From Pedobacter schmidteae (GTDB taxonomy: Bacteria > Bacteroidota > Bacteroidia > Sphingobacteriales > Sphingobacteriaceae), in the NCBI RefSeq assembly GCF_900564155.1, contig NZ_LS999839.1, positions 2,415,097 to 2,479,096 on the forward strand: a stretch of 64,000 nt of DNA, in the 5' to 3' direction. This document shows positions 29,462 to 38,256 of the stretch, piece by piece. Under the pieces are notes generated by a model. It did no database searches. It had not been told where the DNA came from and saw only the letters and a list, made by a program, of their open reading frames with translations. The number at the start of each line of letters is the position of its first letter. The stretch's first letter is position 1. The translations under genes were made by a program, and so were the position numbers.

Positions 29462-30490
29462 CTAGTAGAAATAAACGCTGTCGCCCTTAATTTTATACTG
29501 AAAAGGGCTGACCGTTTGAAGGGAATTTAAAGCCTGATTTACGTTTTCCTTTTCAAAGGATACGCTGAACTTCAGGTTTTTGGTTTTTTCATCGTTAAAG
29601 ATCATTTTCAGACCATACTTTCTACCCAGACTGTTGGCAATGGTTTCAAGAGTTTCATTACGGAAAGCCAATTGATTGTTCATCCAAAGAATCTCTAAGC
29701 TATTTTTATCGCCTTTGTTGTAATAGCTCAGTTTGCCAATTTCATAGCTGGAACCCTTAACTCTGATCTTATCTGTTGGCACCAGTTTCAGGCTTTCATT
29801 GTTTTTACCAGTCAATTTGACTTCTATGCTACCTCTTAACAAGGTTGCTTCTTTAAACAGGTCGTTGTCGTACGATTTGACATTAAATGCGGTACCCAGT
29901 ACACGGATGTTCATTTGACTGGTGTGAAGAATAAAAGGATGAGCGTGATCTTCAGCTACATCAAAATATGCCTCGCCACTTAAGTGAACCTCCCGGTTTG
30001 GCCCCGAAAATGCTGCCGGATATTTCAGATAGGACGCCGAATTGAGCGTAATCTGACTGCCGTCAGCTAAAGTTACTTTGGAAATCTGCCCATCTCGTGT
30101 ATGGATTTCCTTCCAGATATTGGCACCCATTTTATCCTGTTTTTCTTTTGAAAAGAAAGAACGATAAGCAAAAACAGCAAATAAGGTGAAAAACAAAAGG
30201 GCTGCTATCCGTGGTATCCAGCTATAACTGCGCTTACTGTTTTCAGGATGTTTTACCAAAGGACGATTATCCTTTTCAGGAATGTCGGCCTGCTTTTTTA
30301 TCTGGGCTAGGATGCCCTCCATATTAGGATAGGCCGTTTCCTCCTCATCCCAATAATCCTGCAATTGTTCATATTCTGCTCTGTAAGATTTATTAACGGA
30401 AATAAGATCGTCAAACTCTGCCAACTCATCAGCAGTAAGCTCGTCAGCCATCTTTCTGGTCAAAAGTTCCGTAAATCTCTCCTCGTTCAT
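29462..30490 (-). CDS. FecR-family anti-sigma factor
   Basis: This 342-residue anti-sigma factor has a cytoplasmic sigma-binding part of about 90 residues rich in Glu and Asp, and one membrane helix at about 91-109 (WIPRIAALLFFTLFAVFAY). The periplasmic FecR domain follows (VTLADGSQITLNSASYLKYP, GEAYFDVAEDHAHPF, VLGTAFNVKSY) with a DUF4974-like end. It lies between the sigma gene (42-base gap) and SusC (18-base gap). Unlike the loci at 12549 and 60593, the FecR-SusC spacer is too short to hold the hairpin element. Confidence 0.95.
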   Translation of the reverse strand: MNEERFTELLTRKMADELTADELAEFDDLISVNKSYRAEYEQLQDYWDEEETAYPNMEGILAQIKKQADIPEKDNRPLVKHPENSKRSYSWIPRIAALLFFTLFAVFAYRSFFSKEKQDKMGANIWKEIHTRDGQISKVTLADGSQITLNSASYLKYPAAFSGPNREVHLSGEAYFDVAEDHAHPFILHTSQMNIRVLGTAFNVKSYDNDLFKEATLLRGSIEVKLTGKNNESLKLVPTDKIRVKGSSYEIGKLSYYNKGDKNSLEILWMNNQLAFRNETLETIANSLGRKYGLKMIFNDEKTKNLKFSVSFEKENVNQALNSLQTVSPFQYKIKGDSVYFY

Positions 30491-30532
30491 GTTGTTGTTC
30501 TTATAGTAGGATCCCTTTTCTGTTCAAAATGC

Positions 30533-31159
30533 CTACAGCTTCAAAAAAAAATCTAATATAAAAGTAAATACAATTAAAATAAATAAGTTGTTGGTATTCA
30601 TTCCCTTTCGGGCGTATGCCTGCAAACTGACCCGTAGTTTGGCAATGGCTCTGAACAATTGGGTTTGCACTGTTCTGGGCGAAATTTCCAGTAGCTCTGC
30701 AACTTCCTTATATTTCATGTCATTTTCCTTAATTAACCTGAATACTGTTTTCGCCTGGGCCGGAAGTTCATCCACAGCGCGTTCCAGTTCTATATGCAGT
30801 TCCTTGCGTTCCAACGCCCCTTGCGGATCCGATCCAGGTATAAAACGTTCTTCCTGTGTTTGTTCCAACTCCACCAGTTTAACCTGCGCGGTTTTCTTAA
30901 GGTATTTTAACGATTGGTTTTTAACCGCAATAAACAGATAGGTGTCGGGCTTCAACACATTGTTATTTTGCTTACGGTTTTGCCATACCTTCACAAAAAT
31001 CTCTGAAACAATCTCTTCAGCTATTTGCTGCTGCGGAATATAATAATGGCAATAACGGATCATTTTGGCAAACAAACGATAATACAAAGCCTCAAATGAT
31101 TTGACATCATCTTCCACACATATCTTACTCCATAGTTCGTTAAGGTCTGGTTTTGACAT
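30533..31159 (-). CDS. ECF RNA polymerase sigma factor
   Basis: The product is a 208-residue ECF sigma factor. Region 2 runs from FEALYYRLFAKMIRYCHYY to AEEIVSEIFVKVWQNRKQ, and region 4 contains LPAQAKTVFRLIKENDMKYKEVAELLEISPRTVQTQLFRAI (in parts, about 135-172). The C-terminus is a hydrophobic tail, NNLFILIVFTFILDFF, seen in this family and possibly membrane-associated. It heads a leftward sigma-FecR-SusC-SusD operon. The 171-base region to its right is shared with the divergent SusC at 31331, so one signal may drive both pairs. Confidence 0.95.
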   Translation of the reverse strand: MSKPDLNELWSKICVEDDVKSFEALYYRLFAKMIRYCHYYIPQQQIAEEIVSEIFVKVWQNRKQNNNVLKPDTYLFIAVKNQSLKYLKKTAQVKLVELEQTQEERFIPGSDPQGALERKELHIELERAVDELPAQAKTVFRLIKENDMKYKEVAELLEISPRTVQTQLFRAIAKLRVSLQAYARKGMNTNNLFILIVFTFILDFFLKL

Positions 31160-31271
31160 TTTTATATCCCGTCCGATCGCGTTTAGTTCGCCGCAATGTA
31201 ACGATTAAAAATAATTTCAAAAAAAAGAAATTCCTTGTAGGCAATTCAAACAACAAAAGGGATCCTATCTC

Positions 31272-31300
31272 CAAACCTGCTGTGTCAACATTCAGGTTTG
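31272..31300. promoter_or_regulatory. Inverted repeat in the divergent promoter region
   Basis: CAAACCTG at 31272-31279 is repeated inverted as CAGGTTTG at 31293-31300, 30 bases before the SusC start. The right half is one base off the TAnnTTTG -7 box. It could be an operator or part of a promoter. Confidence 0.3.
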
Positions 31301-31330
31301 TAATTAACCAGGTATATCAACTTAAACTGT

Positions 31331-34300
31331 ATGAAGGAAATGAGAAAATCATTACAACTCACATGTTTGCTGCTTTACGCTTCGGCGAATCTTTTTGCCA
31401 GTGCGGGGCCAGACCACTACCGGGCTACTGTAGCTTCAGGTACATTTTATCAGGACATGATTAAGGGCGTCGTCAAAGACGAAAACGGCATTACGCTGCC
31501 GGGAGTCTCTGTCAAAGTCAAGGGATCAGGGGCCAGTACACAGACCAATGCTATGGGGCAATACAGCATCGCTGCCAAAAGTGGTGATGTGCTGGTATTC
31601 TCTTTTATTGGTTATCAAAGCAGGGAGCTTACCGCCGGAACCGGCGCGCTTAATGTTACTTTAACTTCCGAATCAACAGCATTGGAAACTGTGGTAGTTA
31701 CTGCTTTGGGTATCTCCCGACAGGCTAAAACGCTGACTTATTCTACACAGACTATCAAAGGGGATGAACTGACAAATGTGAAGACTCCCAATCTGATCAA
31801 TAGTTTGAACGGAAAGGTGGCAGGTGTTCAGATCAATCGCACCTCAGGTGGTGTGGGCGGATCGGCCAGGGTAACTATACGTGGTGACAAGTCAACACGC
31901 AACAGTCAGCCGTTATATGTGGTGGATGGTATGCCGGTTACCAACCCTATTGGGGGTGCAAAAACCGATATTTATAGCTCCCTGCCTGATAATGGTGATA
32001 TTTTAAGTACTATTAATCCCGAAGACATCGAAAATGTCAATTTTTTAAAAGGCGCTGCTGCAACGGCACTTTACGGAAGTGCGGGTAGTAATGGGGTAAT
32101 TCTGATTACTACAAAGAAAGGGCAGCAGGGAAAGGCTAAAATTGATCTTTCCAGTAGTGTCACTTTTGATCAGGCTTCGGTATTGCCCGATTTACAATAT
32201 AGTTATCTGCAAACAGAGGCACCTACAGCCACCACGGCTGGTAGCAGCGGAAGCTGGGGTAAAAAGGGTAGTTCAACAGATCCCGTTAAGGACTTCTTTC
32301 GCACCGGTGCTACCTGGGTAAATAGTATAAATTTTTCTTCAGGTAATGAAAAGAGTACCAATTTCTTTTCTTACTCCAATACCACCAATAAAGGAATTGT
32401 TCCAACCAGTAAGTTCGATCAGAACAATATCAACTTTCGCAATTCCAGTAAGTTTCTGGATGACAGACTTAGCCTGGATGCCAATGTGATGGCTTCTGTA
32501 CAAAAAGTGATTAACAGAACCAATCCAGGGATGTATTTTAGTCCTTTTCTTGGATTATACCTGTTTCCCAGAGGACTGGATTTCCAAAATTATGCCACCA
32601 ATTACGAATATTTTTCTACTTCACGTTTCCTGAATGCACAAAACTGGTGGAACATCAATATGGATAAAGGTTTTTCTGGTGGAGATGACCAGCAAAATCC
32701 ATATTGGGTGTTGAACCGCAATCAGGTGACCACCAATAATAAAAACATATACTCTTCTGCTTCCTTGAATTATAAGCTGACCGACTGGTTAAATGTTCAG
32801 GCAAGGGGCAATTACAATTACTATAAAATGGATGCGCAGCGTAATGTATATGCCACCACGCAAAGTACATTAAGTGGGCCCAATGGTAAGTTGTACTTCA
32901 ATGATCTGGAATCCAAAACTTATTATACCGATTTGATTTTCCTGGGTAAGAATAAAATCAATACCGATTTCAGTGTAGATTATACCCTGGGCGCATCTGT
33001 TTCCGATATCAAGAAAAAGAATACCACACTTGAAAATGCTTCGCTGTCATTTCCCAATTTATTTATTTTATCTAACCTGATATTTTCGGGAACCAATGAC
33101 AATGGACGTCACTATAAAATAGAAAACCATCATATTCAGACACAATCTCTTTTTGCCAGTGTACAGCTGGGATATAAAGACAAGTTGTATCTTGACCTTG
33201 CCGACAGACAAGAGTGGTCATCCACACTTACTTTTACGCCGAAACAGACCTATAACTATTATTCTATAGGTGCCAATGCCATTTTAACCGAGTTGTTTAA
33301 AATGCCGGAGTCTATCAGTTTTGCTAAAATCAGAGGTTCTTATGCAACGGTTGGTAATGGTATAGAAGATAACCGGACCAATCCGCAACCTAATATTGAT
33401 GCCGGATCTTATATTGGGTCCGATGGCTCTCCAATTAGAGATGAGAAGAATTATGTTCAGCCAGAACTCAATACGACCATAGAATTGGGAACGGAATGGA
33501 GGTTCATGAGCAACCGTTTAAGTCTGGATCTGACCTGGTACAAATCCAATATTAAACATCAGTTCTTTAAAGATGTGTCGCTTACCGGTGGAGTTGGAGC
33601 TGGAACAAAAGCCGACCTTAGCGGAGGTAACATTCAAAATACGGGTATTGAGGCTGTGTTAAGTTATAAAGTAGTGGAACAGTCAGATTTTAAATGGAAT
33701 ACAAGCGTAAACTTCAATGCCAATAAAAATAAAGTGGTAGAAATGTTCCCGTCTGGTTTCGTTACAGATCCCAATGCTTTTTTCACTTTGGAGGGCGGAC
33801 AGTTTAATTACCTGAAAACAGGAGGCTCTTTTGGTGATATTTATGGTTCGACGTTTAAACGGGACGACCAGGGACGTATCCTTGTGGATGATAAGGGTAT
33901 GCCTTCAAGAAATGAAACCAAAACTTATCTTGGCAATCCTAATCCCAAAGCAATTGTAGGCTGGAACAACAGTTTTAATTACAAACAGTTTACGCTGGGG
34001 GTATTAATTGACGGCAAATTTGGTGGCAAAGTACTGAGCTTGTCTGAGCCTTTTTATGACTATTTTGGCGTAAGTAAGCGCTCGGCAGGTGCCAGAGATG
34101 CCGGTGGTGTCATTGTTCCTAATGCCGCAACTGCCGACGGTAAACCATATACCGGAGTTACTGATCCGCAAGGCTATTACACTAAAATTGGTGGCAGAAA
34201 CGAAATAGATGAAGCATACATGTATAACGCAACAGCTATCCGGTTAAGAGAACTCAGCCTGTCGTACCGGGTACCATTGAAGTCAAAAGCAATAAACAAC

Positions 34301-34462
34301 GTAGTGCTTAGTGCTATCGGAACTAACCTGTTTTTCATTAAAAAAGATGCACCATTTGATCCGGAACAAGTTTCTGGTGTTTATGCCGGTGGCGTTGGGG
34401 TAGATGTTTTTGGTTTACCTGCCTATAGAAGCTTTGGCTTTAGCTTAAAATGTGGTTTTTAA
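31331..34462 (+). CDS. SusC/RagA TonB-dependent transporter without STN domain
   Basis: This 1043-residue SusC-type importer has a signal peptide of about 25 residues (ending ANLFASA). A carboxypeptidase-D-like sandwich follows at about 45-120 (IKGVVKDENGITLPGVSVKV). The TonB-box region is TVVVTALGI, the plug has FLKGAAATALYGSAGSNGVI, and then comes the barrel. No STN domain is present, so it should import but not signal through FecR. The start is 31331 or the ATG at 31340. It is divergent from the sigma gene at 31159 and followed 24 bases later by its SusD partner. Confidence 0.94.
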   Translation: MKEMRKSLQLTCLLLYASANLFASAGPDHYRATVASGTFYQDMIKGVVKDENGITLPGVSVKVKGSGASTQTNAMGQYSIAAKSGDVLVFSFIGYQSRELTAGTGALNVTLTSESTALETVVVTALGISRQAKTLTYSTQTIKGDELTNVKTPNLINSLNGKVAGVQINRTSGGVGGSARVTIRGDKSTRNSQPLYVVDGMPVTNPIGGAKTDIYSSLPDNGDILSTINPEDIENVNFLKGAAATALYGSAGSNGVILITTKKGQQGKAKIDLSSSVTFDQASVLPDLQYSYLQTEAPTATTAGSSGSWGKKGSSTDPVKDFFRTGATWVNSINFSSGNEKSTNFFSYSNTTNKGIVPTSKFDQNNINFRNSSKFLDDRLSLDANVMASVQKVINRTNPGMYFSPFLGLYLFPRGLDFQNYATNYEYFSTSRFLNAQNWWNINMDKGFSGGDDQQNPYWVLNRNQVTTNNKNIYSSASLNYKLTDWLNVQARGNYNYYKMDAQRNVYATTQSTLSGPNGKLYFNDLESKTYYTDLIFLGKNKINTDFSVDYTLGASVSDIKKKNTTLENASLSFPNLFILSNLIFSGTNDNGRHYKIENHHIQTQSLFASVQLGYKDKLYLDLADRQEWSSTLTFTPKQTYNYYSIGANAILTELFKMPESISFAKIRGSYATVGNGIEDNRTNPQPNIDAGSYIGSDGSPIRDEKNYVQPELNTTIELGTEWRFMSNRLSLDLTWYKSNIKHQFFKDVSLTGGVGAGTKADLSGGNIQNTGIEAVLSYKVVEQSDFKWNTSVNFNANKNKVVEMFPSGFVTDPNAFFTLEGGQFNYLKTGGSFGDIYGSTFKRDDQGRILVDDKGMPSRNETKTYLGNPNPKAIVGWNNSFNYKQFTLGVLIDGKFGGKVLSLSEPFYDYFGVSKRSAGARDAGGVIVPNAATADGKPYTGVTDPQGYYTKIGGRNEIDEAYMYNATAIRLRELSLSYRVPLKSKAINNVVLSAIGTNLFFIKKDAPFDPEQVSGVYAGGVGVDVFGLPAYRSFGFSLKCGF

Positions 34463-34486
34463 TGTACAGCAATTAAACGTAAAGAA

Positions 34487-36112
34487 ATGAAAAAAATAAA
34501 ACTCCTCAGTCTTTCCTTGGCCACAGTGGCATTGATGGGAAGTTGTAAGAAGAATTTTGAGGAATTCAATACCAGTTTATCGGGCTTAACTGATCTTCAG
34601 TTGAACGCCGATTATACCCGGGTTATCGGTCCTATAAAGGAAGTTCAGAAAAATCTGATCAATCAAACCAACTGGATTTATCAGTTACAACAAAATCTGA
34701 ATGCCGACGTATATAGTGGTTATTTTATGTCGCCCTCGCTTTACGGAGGCGATAACAATACCAATTATTTTATGAAAGATGGTTGGAATGATCGGATCAT
34801 GATCAATCAGCTGGATGATGTGATGCAGAAAATCCGTGACTTTGATGACAATACCAAGTTCTATCCCGGCATCACGTTCAGCCATAGCCGGGCCGTATTA
34901 ACCATCATGGGCATAATAGAGGCGCACAAGGTTTCGGACCAGCATGGCCCCGTTATTTACACCAAATTCGGAAAACCTAATCCCGATCTTTCTGTCGATT
35001 ATGATAGCCAGCAGGCTGCATATACAGCTTTTTTTGCTGATCTGGATGATGCAATTGCTAAGTTAAAAGCCCCGGAAAATGCCGGCGACAACAGTACTAT
35101 GGCCGCGGGGGATCTGGTTTATGGTGCTAACATAAGCAAGTGGATTAAACTGGCCAACAGCTTAAGGTTACGTTTTGCCATCAGAATTCGTTATGCTGAT
35201 GCTGCCAAAGCTAAAATTGAAGCCGAAAAAGCCCTGAACCCTGCCAGTGGCGGGCTGATAGAAAGCAATGATGACAATGCCTTTATCAATTATGGCTCGG
35301 CTCATCCTATTTATGATGTGATCAATGTATGGGGCGATTGCAGATCGGGCGCACCATTAAGTGCTATTTTAGGTGGTTATAACGATCCAAGGTTATCCAA
35401 ATATATGAGACCTGCTACAGATCCTGCCGTGAGCGGACAGTATATCGGTATCCGCAATGGAATTACGCTGGTTGACAATGATCGGTACCGTAGCTATTCA
35501 TTGCCGAGTGCACTTTCGGCATCGGGAGATTATTTTAGCAAAAGTGCCGGGAAGGCCAAATTGTTCTGCGCAGCAGAAACCTGGTTTCTGAAAGCAGAAG
35601 CCGCCTCGCTAAACTGGGCTAATGCCGGTGATATACAGGTTAATTACGAAAATGGTGTTAGAATTTCTTTTGACGAATGGGGGGCTGCCGGAGCTGCCGC
35701 CTATCTGGCAGATAATACCAGTAAAGCAAAACCCTACATCGACCCTAAAGCCGTGGTTCCAGGCCAGAATGATGTGCTGACCGGAAGTCCTTACCTCAGC
35801 AATATTACCATCAAATGGGATGGCGCCGCTACTCCAGAACAAAAACTGGAACGTATCATTACCCAGAAATGGATTGCTACCTATCCCGACGGACAGGAAG
35901 CCTGGTCTGAATTCAGACGTACAGGGTATCCGAAATTGTTTCCGGTAATTAATAATGCCAGCGGAGGAACCATCTCTACTACCGCATTTATCCGCAGAAT
36001 TCCTTTCTGTACCAAGTTCATCAACAGTAATCCAGGCGGGTATGCCCGGGCAGTGGCTACTTTAAGTGGACCCGATAACGGAGGAACGAAATTGTGGTGG
36101 GATAAAAAATAG
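34487..36112 (+). CDS. SusD-like_2 family outer-membrane lipoprotein
   Basis: This 541-residue surface lipoprotein has the lipobox VALMGSC followed by KKNFEEFNTSLSG. It has the SusD-like_2 layout: an early YFMKDGWNDRIMINQLDDVM segment, LVYGANISKWIKLANSLRLRFAIRI in the middle (in parts), and a C-terminal EAWSEFRRTGYPKLFPV segment ending LWWDKK. The protein at 24732 shares the YP-LQPV/KLFPV and WWDK features, so the two head-to-head pairs probably serve related ligands. Confidence 0.94.
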   Translation: MKKIKLLSLSLATVALMGSCKKNFEEFNTSLSGLTDLQLNADYTRVIGPIKEVQKNLINQTNWIYQLQQNLNADVYSGYFMSPSLYGGDNNTNYFMKDGWNDRIMINQLDDVMQKIRDFDDNTKFYPGITFSHSRAVLTIMGIIEAHKVSDQHGPVIYTKFGKPNPDLSVDYDSQQAAYTAFFADLDDAIAKLKAPENAGDNSTMAAGDLVYGANISKWIKLANSLRLRFAIRIRYADAAKAKIEAEKALNPASGGLIESNDDNAFINYGSAHPIYDVINVWGDCRSGAPLSAILGGYNDPRLSKYMRPATDPAVSGQYIGIRNGITLVDNDRYRSYSLPSALSASGDYFSKSAGKAKLFCAAETWFLKAEAASLNWANAGDIQVNYENGVRISFDEWGAAGAAAYLADNTSKAKPYIDPKAVVPGQNDVLTGSPYLSNITIKWDGAATPEQKLERIITQKWIATYPDGQEAWSEFRRTGYPKLFPVINNASGGTISTTAFIRRIPFCTKFINSNPGGYARAVATLSGPDNGGTKLWWDKK

Positions 36113-36140
36113 CGGAGATTGCAAAAACTAGTGTTAAAAT

Positions 36141-36207
36141 AGGAGGCTGTCCAAAAAAGTGTACTTTGCACTCATTGCATGCTACGTACCTTTTTGGACA
36201 GCCTCTT
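36141..36207 (+). terminator. Long inverted repeat, terminator or MITE-like remnant
   Basis: A perfect 15-bp inverted repeat (36143-36157 with 36191-36205) reads GAGGCTGTCCAAAAA on the left and encloses 33 bases, in which a GTAC pair can extend the stem. It follows the SusC/SusD operon and could end it, although the loop is long. The end sequence also resembles terminal repeats of some insertion sequences. Confidence 0.5.
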
Positions 36208-36309
36208 TAATATTATTATTTTTATTAAATTAGTAGTGATCAGTTATTTGGGATTGGTGACAGAGACAATGTTGATTGTGCTGAATTTTTAATAAAAATA
36301 ACGCTGAAT

Positions 36310-37086
36310 ATGGATACAGAAAATCCCAATTTCTATGGTACTGCCAAAAAGCTGTGGAAGACAGTAGTAGATACTGCTGCCCCTGAATCATTTGAATTGG
36401 AGCTACAATTAGAGCTACATAAAAAACTGTTGAGCATCTTTCAGGCAGGAACTTATTATTATCTCATTTTTAACATGTACAAAGGCGATATAGAGTTTAT
36501 AAGCGTTGGAGTTACTGATGTTTTAGGGTATCAGCCCGATCAGGTCAATGCCGCTATGTTAATGGAGAAAATTCATCCGGATGATAAGGCCTTTTTCCTG
36601 AATTTTGAATACAAGATCACAGAATTTTTTAAGGCATTACCGTTCGAAAAGATTAAAAATTATAAGGTTCAATACGATTACAGAGTAAAAGCCAGCAATA
36701 ACAAATATGTGCGTATACTGCATCAGGCGGTACAAATAGATTATGATGAAACCAATTTCTATCGTACACTTTGTCTGCAAACCGACATTTCGCACATTAA
36801 GCAGGAAGGTGTACCTTGCTTTTCAATTATCGGTTTAGAAGGTGAACCATCTTATTACAATATAAAAGATACAGACGCTTTTAAAAAGTCGTATGATTTA
36901 TTTACAAGGCGGGAAAGAGAGATTTTGAAATGTATTATTGAAGGCAATAGCAGTAAGCAGATTTCTGAAAAACTCCATATCAGTCTGCATACCGTAAATA
37001 CACACCGCAAAAATATTTTAAGCAAAGCAGATTGTACAAAGCCACTAGACCTGGTTAGCAAAGCAATCAACGAAGGTTGGATATAG
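36310..37086 (+). CDS. PAS-domain LuxR-type transcriptional regulator
   Basis: This 258-residue regulator has a PAS_3-like sensor domain at about 50-160 (FISVGVTDVLGYQPDQVN, then KIHPDDKAFFLNFEYK and YDYRVKASNNKYVRILHQ). A LuxR/GerE helix-turn-helix lies at about 196-255, with LFTRREREILKCIIEGNSSKQ (in two parts) and ISLHTVNTHRKNIL. The PAS ligand is unknown. It has no membrane segment, so it senses an internal cue. It lies just before a pair of small lipoproteins. An 18-base near-palindrome between it and them is a candidate binding site. Confidence 0.92.
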   Translation: MDTENPNFYGTAKKLWKTVVDTAAPESFELELQLELHKKLLSIFQAGTYYYLIFNMYKGDIEFISVGVTDVLGYQPDQVNAAMLMEKIHPDDKAFFLNFEYKITEFFKALPFEKIKNYKVQYDYRVKASNNKYVRILHQAVQIDYDETNFYRTLCLQTDISHIKQEGVPCFSIIGLEGEPSYYNIKDTDAFKKSYDLFTRREREILKCIIEGNSSKQISEKLHISLHTVNTHRKNILSKADCTKPLDLVSKAINEGWI

Positions 37087-37098
37087 TTGTGCTCAAAT

Positions 37099-37116
37099 AT
37101 ACCTAAGCCTAGGTAT
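37099..37116. promoter_or_regulatory. Near-perfect 18-base palindrome, candidate LuxR-type operator
   Basis: ATACCTAAGCCTAGGTAT has two 7-base arms around AGCC. It sits 12 bases after the LuxR gene and about 70 bases before the lipoprotein pair. Size and symmetry suit a dimeric helix-turn-helix regulator. A T-run 10 bases on also allows a weak terminator reading. Confidence 0.4.
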
Positions 37117-37187
37117 TGTATCCGTTTTTTTCTATTTCGAGTTTTGGGTAGCGAAATCAAATCGATCAGCACTTAAAAACTACAACT

Positions 37188-37640
37188 ATGAAAAAAAGCT
37201 ACTTATTGTTTTTATTGGTTATTTGCTCCGTAATGGTGCTAAATAGCTGCAAAAAAAAGGAAGATGCCAGCGGTGCTACAGGCAAGGTTACATTTACTAT
37301 TGATGGAAAAAGTTATGAAGGCATCGCGGCTGTTACGATAAACCCGGCATGTCAAACATCAAAAACAATTGTTATTTCAGATGCTTCGGCAGCGCATACC
37401 ATTACCCTAAACAACTATACGGCAACTTCGGGGACGGTGTATAACCCATTGATTGGAGACACCAATAATTCCTGTACCAAAATTTGGGCTGTTGTTACAG
37501 ACGGCAGTGCGGCCAACGGCTATATGTCGCTATCCGGCAGCTGGCAGGTAAGTGGCTCTACTTTTACGCTAAGCTGTACCGCTAGCGTGCCGTCGTCCAA
37601 TACCAGTCATTCCATTACCGCAACAGGCAAGTTACCATAA
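37188..37640 (+). CDS. Small lipoprotein of unknown function (first of a pair)
   Basis: I do not recognise this 150-residue lipoprotein. The signal ends VMVLNSC, followed by KKKEDASGATG. The mature part is Ser/Thr-rich and beta-like (GKVTFTIDGKSYEG near the start) and holds three cysteines that could form disulphides. It is followed 14 bases later by a second lipoprotein with a similar late segment (SSGTVYNPLIGDTN against SSGTFNVPDSWENF), so the two look like diverged copies of one domain. It may be controlled by the LuxR protein upstream. Confidence 0.82.
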   Translation: MKKSYLLFLLVICSVMVLNSCKKKEDASGATGKVTFTIDGKSYEGIAAVTINPACQTSKTIVISDASAAHTITLNNYTATSGTVYNPLIGDTNNSCTKIWAVVTDGSAANGYMSLSGSWQVSGSTFTLSCTASVPSSNTSHSITATGKLP

Positions 37641-37654
37641 AGCTTAAACGAAAT

Positions 37655-38137
37655 ATGAAACTATCAAAGTTATTATTAATGGCCGGCATGGCTGCTATGG
37701 TGTTGTTGGGCTGTAAAAAAGAAATTAAAACTAAAATTACTACTGGCGAATTTACCGCCGAGGATATTAATGCTGATGGTACAGCTACAGGTGGTAATAC
37801 CAATTATAAGGGGATGTGTATTGCTACAGCTTCATACGATTGTGCTGGCCAAACAAATGTATCCATAGCACATAATAATGGGACAAATCAAGTTGCAATA
37901 TTCAACATACCCAGTGCAAGTTCGGGTACTTTTAATGTTCCTGATTCCTGGGAGAATTTTAATAAATTGGTGGGCTCCTGTTCTTTTTATATGATGTGCG
38001 ACCTGGGCGAAGATAATTATTATGGTAGTAGCGGTACGCTTGTTAAAACAGGCCCAAGATCTTTTACCTTTTCCATAAGAATGAAAAAAGCAGGCGGAAA
38101 ATTCTCACGACTAATAGCCGGAAATGGCAATTATTAA
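37655..38137 (+). CDS. Small lipoprotein of unknown function (second of a pair)
   Basis: This 160-residue lipoprotein has the lipobox MVLLGC followed by KKEIKTKITTGEF. The mature part has four cysteines (MCIATASYDC; SCSFYMMC) and alternating beta-type segments. It resembles the preceding lipoprotein in its second half. It ends in a basic stretch, MKKAGGKFSRLIAGNGNY. No function can be given from sequence. It is co-transcribed with 37188. Confidence 0.82.
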   Translation: MKLSKLLLMAGMAAMVLLGCKKEIKTKITTGEFTAEDINADGTATGGNTNYKGMCIATASYDCAGQTNVSIAHNNGTNQVAIFNIPSASSGTFNVPDSWENFNKLVGSCSFYMMCDLGEDNYYGSSGTLVKTGPRSFTFSIRMKKAGGKFSRLIAGNGNY

Positions 38138-38256
38138 TGAACCACAACTTTTATTTTAATATTTTATGATTTAAAAAAAATACGCTGACATAGGGTTGTC
38201 AGTGGTCGTGATTTACTTTGTATAAGCAAAGAAAATTAACCTTAAATAATAACATC

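Noticed and set aside
38196..38220. Promoter for the DinB gene (TTG and TTACTTTG)
   Set aside because: The -7 box has one mismatch and the gap of 14 bases is too short for the known Bacteroidota promoter type.
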